DNA of 64,000 bases, taken from Eretmocerus hayati. Taxonomy: Eukaryota > Arthropoda > Insecta > Hymenoptera > Aphelinidae. The translations under genes were made by a program, and so were the position numbers. This document shows positions 57,034 through 64,000 of the stretch, in pieces. Below the pieces are notes generated by a model. The model saw nothing but the letters and a program-made list of their open reading frames with translations, ran no database searches and had not been told where the DNA came from. The first letter of the stretch is position 1. Each line of letters begins with the position of its first letter. The DNA is taken from assembly GCA_029851415.1 (NCBI GenBank), contig CM056741.1, positions 164,597,685-164,661,684 on the forward strand, read 5' to 3'.

Positions 57034-58534
57034 TTAATATTCCTGAACCACCCTAGACAGTTACTATTATACGTTGCGATTATGATAAGTGGACCACCGT
57101 TCCATCAATATCATAATTTGCGTTGTTATTATTGCAAAGACGATGTCGAATATTCAATTCCGTTGAATCAAGGATGAAGTTCTACAGTATTGCGGGTCAC
57201 TGTGTGAAAATATTAGACATGTAATCCAGTAGAATTAGTACTGGGAAGTTACAGTAAGTATTTGAGCGTGATATATAGTTTAGTGTATAGAAAGAAGAAA
57301 GCGTCTCGGTGGTCGCATAAACGCGCATGCGCACCTGTCGCAATGAATTCTCGGTCAATCGGAACAGAGAGAGAGAAAGAGAAGAGAACGAGCGGATACA
57401 GCGGGAAGAGAGGCCTGGCGATTCGTTTATACGTATATATAGTGAACGGCGGAACAAGCTTGGGATTGTTCGATCGACGCTTAGGTGACGATACATGCAT
57501 CATGCATACATATCTTCTTCGTGGGAGGAACGATGTAGCATCAAAAATCTTGATACGATAATCATTGTCAGTATCCGAGGCATTTATCAATTCAGAGATC
57601 AGTGACCTTTTGTAGTCAAGCGTACATATCCGCGAGTGTCAGATTCTTTATCGTCAATATAGCAATCGCTACCAACTGGATTTGATCAGACACAATCGAG
57701 AGTGAGGAAACCTGCATTCAAGGGTATTATACTACTTCTCGTCTTATTGTGCTTTGGCTTGTATCCGAGCCTGCTTTAAGGTTTTTAAGATTTGTCTGAA
57801 ATTGTCTATCCTTTCGTTTTAATAGGATTATGAAAATGAGAATCATAATCATCTCGATCACCACTTATGAATCGATTGAAGTCCTGACTGATGTTGATAA
57901 AACACATACATAGCAAGAAAGCATGAAGATGATGATGAAACTCAATTGCATCATCAGCACAGTCGATATCAGCTGATCGAAAATTCACATCTTGAAGCTA
58001 TCCCTTTAAATTTGAAAAACACTGGTCTGTCCCCTTTAAACAACGTCGAAATGTTGAGATTGGGAGTAACCGCTGCTAAGCACTCAATTTTGGTTAGTTG
58101 AATAACGTCGTTCAAATCATGAAGCAGACCTCTTGTCTGATGGAATTGTAGGTTCACTGTACTTGGCGGGTCATTTAAATTTGGTCGATGGTTGGTGTCG
58201 ACGGTCAGGTAATGGTTATACAAAGGATTGGAAAATGAATATTCGCTTGTCGGTTAATAAAAAAAAAACTGTCTCTTGAAATCGGTGTTACTTCGGTTTT
58301 GGATCACTAATATCATACTTTGTTACGGTATGTACGACAAGGTAAAATTGTCAACGTCATTTCTCTGCAGCTCAGAAACACTTCATTGGTTGAATTATCC
58401 GGTTAATTGCTGATGTTGCCGATGCAGTGTCACGAAATACCGACGACGGCTGCGAAGCGAAGCCGAGGTACAGTGTATAAGCAGCCGCATCAGCCGTTTG
58501 GGTTCTCGGGGCAAGAAGTCGCGTTTTGCCAGAT

Positions 58535-58557
58535 AGAGAGAGAGAGAGAGAGAGAGA
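58535..58557 (+). repeat. (GA)n microsatellite
   Basis: Eleven to twelve perfect dinucleotide units. Confidence 0.85.
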
Positions 58558-58663
58558 AAGAGAGTTGCGACGCTGTGCGGCATCAGAGTGCTGCTGGCCT
58601 GGCTCTGATGGCGCCGGATCGATGCGCGAATTTAGCGCGCTCGCAGCCGCCTCGGCAATTCCG

Positions 58664-58664
<1 letters not shown>

Positions 58665-58720
<56 letters not shown>
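58665..58720 (+). repeat. (CT)n microsatellite
   Basis: A 56-base perfect CT run, the longest simple repeat in the window. Such tracts bind GAGA-type factors in insects; function here is unknown. Confidence 0.95.
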
Positions 58721-58726
<6 letters not shown>

Positions 58727-59654
58727 TCACTCCAACGCGAACGTAGGTATATTCAATGCGGCGCAGTTGTGTGTGCCACATCGGAGTGTACATCGCATTT
58801 GCGAATATGTACGCGCGGCTTTGGCGAGGAAAACGAGAACTGCTCGCATGTGCCATCACAATTTCTGCCCCGCATCGAGCTTATACTCCCACTCTTGTTA
58901 TAGTCGATGGTCCTTTCTTTCTCTCTTGGTTATAATCATGCTCCGTATATGCGAGGTGCGTCGTGACTGCGGTGATGCACATGGAGGTCTTATATACACA
59001 CACATATACATGTATATAAACCATCAATGTATGCGCAGCCCACATCACATACGACAAGAAACTAAACGAGCGAAAGGTTGCAGCTGCTGCTTGTTTTATA
59101 TAGCGAACGAAGCCTTGGACACGATATCTATACGAGATTCGGTTCAATTATATATACCTTTGCTGTATACAGTTTTACATCAGATTCGTACATTGCTAAG
59201 CTTGATTTGGTTTATTACATAGGGTCGATTCAATTTCGAAATTTGCGTTTTGATAAAGAGAGAACCCGCGGAAATGCCGTCTCGTCGATGCACATTACGA
59301 TTACGATAAAGGCAAAATCAGTCCGATCAAGTAATTATTTGACAAATTTTCTCGTCGAGATCATCTGCGACAACATCACTCGCTACTGTTCGCGTGTTAT
59401 CTTGTGCCGAGAAAATGAAAATAATTAGCGTATCACACTCGATCTGTTTGACACTTTAAAAGAGAGCAATATACATAGAATGTGTAACTTGCGCATCTTC
59501 AGTTGGAATTCACGCTTGACTAACACGTCTCGTTTCACTTTCGCGATTCGAGTATAATCACCGAAAACCTCGCACAAAATATTTCAAAATTTTACTTTCG
59601 CTATACCGTTTTGTTATTGTTTGTTTGGGCATCGTGCTCAAACATAAAAGATCC

Positions 59655-59656
<2 letters not shown>

Positions 59657-59695
<39 letters not shown>
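59657..59695 (+). repeat. (GA)n microsatellite
   Basis: About 19 perfect dinucleotide units. Confidence 0.9.
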
Positions 59696-59702
<7 letters not shown>

Positions 59703-60045
59703 TCCTACCTAAATTCCGCTTGGTTGTGATGATCATACGTGAGAATATATACCTATATGTGTCTCTCATCGTATTCTATTATACATATATAACGTGCGCG
59801 CGCAAAAAAAAAAACAGCGCGGCCAAAGTCATACATACCATCATATACACAACAGTTGAAACGACGAAGAGAAAAGAGGGGAATAAGAAGCGGCAGCGGG
59901 AGGCCACAGGCCAGGAGTAGCGCGGCGCCGCCGCTTTGCGGATCGTGCCGAGCCGAGACGAGAGAGGAGAGAAGAGCTGGAGCTATAAGCCGTGCTGCTG
60001 GCTGCATCAAATGCGAGATGAGCCATGTATACAATGACGATCGAG

Positions 60046-60069
60046 AAGAACGAACGAACGAACGAACGA
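60046..60069 (+). repeat. (GAAC)n microsatellite
   Basis: About six tetranucleotide units. Confidence 0.8.
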
Positions 60070-60760
60070 AGTATACAGAGTCAAGTCTGTAACGAAAGCT
60101 TTCCCGCGAGCGAACGAGCTTGCAATACACCTTGAAAGCGCGAAAATTGAGAGAGAAGAGAAATTAAGTGATGAATAATGATTAAGTGATAGGAATCAAA
60201 ATACAAAACACACACTCTCGTCGACTTTGATATTATATCAGACTAGCCACTATTCTATGTATGAGCCACGTGCTCGTCTCGTAAGTAGAGGGGGGGGGAG
60301 GTTAGTGGGAGGTTTTATGGAGGGGAAAAAAGGGGAGGTGGTACAAAATATCCCCACTTCAGGGATTCAGCCTATACTACTTGGTATATTATCCCCTCCA
60401 TTGAGCAACGTATACGCATGCATGAATGAGCGACACGTGCTGCTGCTATACTATCCATCTATCTATATATCTATATATATAGCTATGTATGAATAATTGC
60501 TAGTAGTGCTCGCAGGTATCTACTATATATGTATATAATGATTACTCGTATTTTAACTTGTTTAACTGATTATTTTCTTAACGATTTCATAAAAATCTTT
60601 CGTTACCTTTCACATACATGCCTCATCTTCTGTATATATCTACTTTTCATTTTAGTCGCGTGTATCAGAGTTGATGCAACGGTGCAGGGCCAAAGTAGCG
60701 AGCGCCTCGGCGTCACGAGTACTTGATACGTCAGTGCACTGCGCCATGGCGCTCTACTCT

Positions 60761-60782
60761 CCTCTCTCTCTCTCTCTCTCTC
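60761..60782 (+). repeat. (CT)n microsatellite
   Basis: Eleven perfect CT units, just upstream of a TATA-like (TA)n run. Confidence 0.85.
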
Positions 60783-60895
60783 ATTCTGCTATATAGCTCG
60801 GTGGCGGCGCACGCGACTGTAGTGTGTATATGTGTCTTGGGATCGTACCGGAGCATCAGTCTGCGTTTAGCTTCCGAGCGACGACCAACTGCTCA

Positions 60896-61157
60896 ATATA
60901 TATATATATATATATATAAGTACATTCAACTTCCGTCTCATCGTTCGCGTTTTTTGATTTTTTTTCTTATTATTGGTGTTGAAGTGTTGTGATTGAACAA
61001 GTGCATTGTTATTGGTGTTATTGTGTGGTTAAAGTGCGTAAGGTGTGGATCTTTTGATCTATTTAGTGTGTGCCACTACATCATAAATAATCTGACTGCA
61101 GAGAGAAAGAGAGAGAGCATGCTGATTGTATTGTTATCGTTCTGCTGACACATAAGA
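60896..61157 (+). promoter_or_regulatory. Candidate promoter with TATA run and untranslated leader
   Basis: A (TA)n run ending TATATAAG (60896-60920) is followed by about 240 bases of T/G-rich sequence with many short GTGTT/ATTGGTGTT repeats and almost no ATG, resembling insect 5' leaders. A weak donor-like AAGAG|GTATTT is near 61157. No coding exon follows inside the window, so this remains a guess; the (TA)n may simply be a microsatellite. Confidence 0.2.
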
Positions 61158-61577
61158 GGTATTTAAAAATTTTTTAAATCAGTGATACAGATAAATATTC
61201 GATCAGACGCGTCGTTTTATGAATCCTTTGATGTGAATATTTGACTGTGGCTTTTATGTGTTCGGAATAGCGAAAGTATTAGCGAAAACGACGACGACGC
61301 GACGGTCGATCGAACGCTGATGGAGTGCGATATGCCGAGGCTCGTTCTTGTACAATTGGATGTGTGTGATGCATGATGAGGGGAGTAGTTAGGGGAGCGT
61401 GAAGAATCGTTACGACTCGAGGAAAGAGAGGCTGTGATGTGTCGTGCGATGCAGGCACGATTTTTTTTTTTTTTTTGTTGGCTTGACGGAACGGACGCGC
61501 ACGGCATAAGTTATATTATCGACTCGTCGCTCACCGACCGCGCCATGCAGCTCACCTCACCTGCGCTCTTTTCATAC

Positions 61578-61578
<1 letters not shown>

Positions 61579-61609
<31 letters not shown>
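61579..61609 (+). repeat. (AT)n microsatellite
   Basis: About 15 perfect AT units; a 16-base T run lies just upstream at 61461-61476. Confidence 0.9.
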
Positions 61610-61612
<3 letters not shown>

Positions 61613-61998
61613 CTTTTACACACGATGAGATTTGGACGCTGGCTCATGCATTCCTGCGTCCTCCTACAGCAAATGCAAAAGAAAAAGGTTAGACCGCGGG
61701 TTTCTTTTGGACCAAAGGATACGAGATGAGAAAGAAGGAGGCTGCTGCACTTATTCTGACGAAGACTTTGATGCTGTGTGCTGCCGGATATCGGGTACAC
61801 TTCTGTAAAGTGATTCCTTCGCGCCAGCGTATATTTCTTGATTGAAATTTCGAACGTTTTTTTAAAGGTGTAGATTATGATTATGCGTTCAACGGCAGTC
61901 CATGAAAGTTTGCAATTCCATCCTGGTAATTGCACTAACTATGCAGCAATAAAATACTGAAGATGATCACAAATTATTGATTGCTCAATCGATTCATA

Positions 61999-63068
61999 AG
62001 GTAAAAGCACCAATAATGGAACAGAAAATCGAGTGCTCTTTGATCACTTGAGTTTCGGAGAAACAATTTGAGTCAGCTATATGATCAGATTGGTTTAGAT
62101 TGTAGAGAAACTCTTTGCGAACAGTTTGCTAAAAAGAAAACCCCGAAAGGACTTATAGAATTTGAGTAATTAGTATTTTACGGTAGCATGTTTTGCTCCT
62201 CTAGTGGAACACCGTCTTTCAACCTAGGGACCAGTAGTGGAACGCATGAAAGGAACCTATAGTGGAACAGACAATTAATCTAATTTGAAGTATTTTCATT
62301 GTGTCAGAATAGATTAATTCACTAAATACGAGGTATATGTACTCGAAAAAATACGATTCGTTGACTTGAAATCTCATTTAAGGTTCGAAATTACCTGTTT
62401 CAGTATAGCTCCTACTTTCAAGTGCATGGAACCTACGATGGAACAGCCAACTAAGTGATACTTCACTTGAACACAATTCTACTCAGATGCAGGTTGTAAA
62501 GTAAATTACTTTAGTCTGCCATAAATACAGACGATTTGTACTCAAAATCATATCATTCATGACCTCAATGATTATTTATAACTAGCTTTGTTGGAAAATA
62601 TGGTTCTGTTCCGGTATAGGTTCCGATTCAAAGATCGTGGCACCTATATCGAAACAGTCATGTTAGTGAACTTATTACATCACAACTGTGCCTTGACAGG
62701 TAAATTACTCGAATTCATCGATTAGGTAATCGAAAAGATATTATTCATTAGCTTTGATCCTTTAAAAAGCTAGATTTCACCAAATCGCGGTTCGTTCCAC
62801 TATTGGTCCCATTTTTCAGGGGTGGAACCTGTAGTGGAACACCCCATTGTGGGTGGTTGGAGCACCATATACTTTATGATTTTCTTGGGGAGTTAAAAAG
62901 CTCTTCCTACATATCGCAATGCATGAGCTCAAATTCCATTACAATGAAGAGCATGTTAATATTTTTTGTTTGACGATTGGTCTGTTTTTTGCGGAGAAAA
63001 TCCTTGTTCCGGTATAGGTGCCAAATTTCAGTATAAAATACGGTGTTCCACTATTGGTGCTTTTACCT
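61999..63068. mobile_element. 1.07-kb TA-flanked element with repeated GTGGAACA motifs
   Basis: Begins AGGTAAAAGCACCAATAATG and ends in CATTGGTGCTTTTACCT-like reverse (one change in the first 23 bases), flanked by TA (61997-61998 and 63069-63070). The interior repeats a phrase like CCTATAGTGGAACA: direct near 62200, 62232, 62260, 62440 and 62830, and reversed near 62605, 62790, 63003 and 63040. No transposase frame. Best guess is a Tc1/mariner-type non-autonomous element. Confidence 0.75.
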
Positions 63069-63070
63069 TA

Positions 63071-64000
63071 ATCGGTGCGTGATTGTCAAGCAAGAATTTT
63101 ACTACCTAGGTAGTCACAAAATTGAAAAATCATTACAAAATCTTTATAATCTGTAGCACTTTCTGCGTTTGCTATAATACCGTACAAGATGTACAAATTT
63201 GTTGTCGGTAACGAAATCCGCTCTTCCATAGTTTCTCTCCATGCCTGCCAAAGTTGCGAGAAATTGGCTTTTTGGCGGCTACATATTATAAGCCGGCCGA
63301 TGTACATTTACGCACGCAGCTGCTATTCTCTCAGCATCCCGGTTTCTCTCTTCCTCGCAGCCGAGAATATACCAACGACGAAATGAGCCAACGTCACGCG
63401 AACATTAGAGTGGAAAACGAACAGCCTCTACTCTCTCTCTCTTCGTACATGTATTCCTTAGATCAGACGCCAATTTATTCTAATACTCGCTTTCGGGCAA
63501 GATTCGCTGGCCGTTGTCATCGTCGTTTGCATCTCGCACTTCTCAAAATCTTGATCTGTGATGTACCCATTCTTACAAGGAATGAGTATGCTACGTATTC
63601 GGCGGTGTTATAATACTGGCTGGTCCCTTGGATTATCCCGAGGATTATATCCACACAATCAGAAAAGTCAGGGAAGGAATGAGCCCAAGAAGCCAAGTTT
63701 TTCTGCTATGGAGGCTTTTTCCAGGGTCAACGACAAAAACAGTGAATAATTGGTATTGAATCTATCAGCGTTTCACCGTTTTTAGACACACGCTGGGGGG
63801 CACTGCAGGAAAACCTGCTTCCCGGGTTCATTCATTCTCCAGTTGGCTATCTTGATTGTAATGCAACACTCATATCTATGACATCTTCGTGATGTTAGTT
63901 GTAACATTGTTGCCGCTGAGAATTACACCTGCTCTAAGATCATGAAGGAAATCAAATCACTCAAACAGATAACACACAATCATATCCTTCAGTAACTGAA
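63071..64000. other. Non-coding right end of the window
   Basis: Contains the second copy of a dispersed repeat at 63690-63875. Short plus-strand frames at 63189-63749 have no recognised domain. Nothing else seen. Confidence 0.4.
63690..63875 (+). repeat. Dispersed repeat, copy 2 (related to 42660-42845)
   Basis: Same ordered blocks as copy 1, including ACCGTTTTTAGACAC, GGAAAACCTGCTTCCCGGG and GCTATCTTGATTGTAATGC. Both end in the same region, suggesting a shared 3' end of an unknown element. Confidence 0.55.

Larger units (their letters stand above)
57038..61996. other. Low-complexity, promoter-like non-coding region
   Basis: AT-rich to about 58.4 kb, then GC/CT-rich with many microsatellites to 61.6 kb. 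The 271-codon frame at 58407-59222 spans a 28-unit CT repeat and is an artefact. Several TATA-like runs and GA/CT tracts of the kind seen around insect promoters are present. No coding exon was recognised on either strand. Confidence 0.4.

Noticed and set aside
56776..57177. 133-codon plus-strand frame
   Set aside because: Most of it is the TTAA palindrome at 56826-57033; the two halves are mirror translations.
58407..59222. 271-codon frame, the longest outside the copia element
   Set aside because: It runs through a 56-base CT repeat (a Ser-Leu run) and a GA repeat. The opposite strand and other frames are also open across the same repeats.

Overview
This is a stretch of animal nuclear DNA, almost certainly from an insect. 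The evidence is a multi-exon gene of the protostome ionotropic-receptor family, an insect-style LIM/Lasp gene, GT-AG introns, a copia element primed by the initiator tRNA, and many small non-autonomous DNA transposons. A hymenopteran (wasp-like) host is my guess, not something the sequence proves. Gene density is low: three conserved genes lie in the first 15 kb, and the other 49 kb is mostly mobile DNA and low-complexity sequence. Most short open frames are shadows.

Layout. (1) 2804-4764, minus strand: the first two coding exons of Lasp, a LIM/nebulin/SH3 actin-binding protein, with the rest of the gene beyond the left edge. (2) 7235-9369, minus: a complete six-exon mitochondrial 3-hydroxyisobutyrate dehydrogenase gene (321 aa). 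(3) 10562-14626, plus: a complete eleven-exon ionotropic receptor (631 aa), divergent from HIBADH, with a palindromic element in intron 9. (4) 17-26 kb: diverged dispersed repeats and fold-back elements, including a palindrome carrying two head-to-head 5S rRNA-like segments at its centre. (5) 33384-38819: an intact-looking Ty1/copia retrotransposon on the minus strand with LTRs identical by eye and a 5-bp target duplication. It is followed at about 39987-40927 by a decayed solo LTR of the same family, split by a tRNA-derived SINE. (6) 44-57 kb: a dense set of DNA-transposon relics. These are a CAGGG-terminated element, two copies of a ~1 kb fold-back family, a Harbinger-like MITE, a 3.4-kb TTAA-flanked palindrome with ~1.17-kb arms sitting inside one fold-back copy, a TA-flanked MITE inside that palindrome, and a small TTAA fold-back. 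(7) 57-64 kb: CT/GA- and AT-rich, promoter-like DNA plus a 1.07-kb TA-flanked element.

The three genes have unrelated jobs (actin-associated scaffold, valine catabolism, chemo/thermo/hygro-sensation) and show no sign of shared regulation beyond HIBADH and the receptor being divergent. The most striking structural content is the nested palindromes at 46-57 kb. Their opposite arms preserve pre-insertion target sites, so the order of insertion can be read directly. I saw no CRISPR array, prokaryotic feature or functional rRNA gene. Exon borders were set by hand from reading frame and splice sites, without transcript data.
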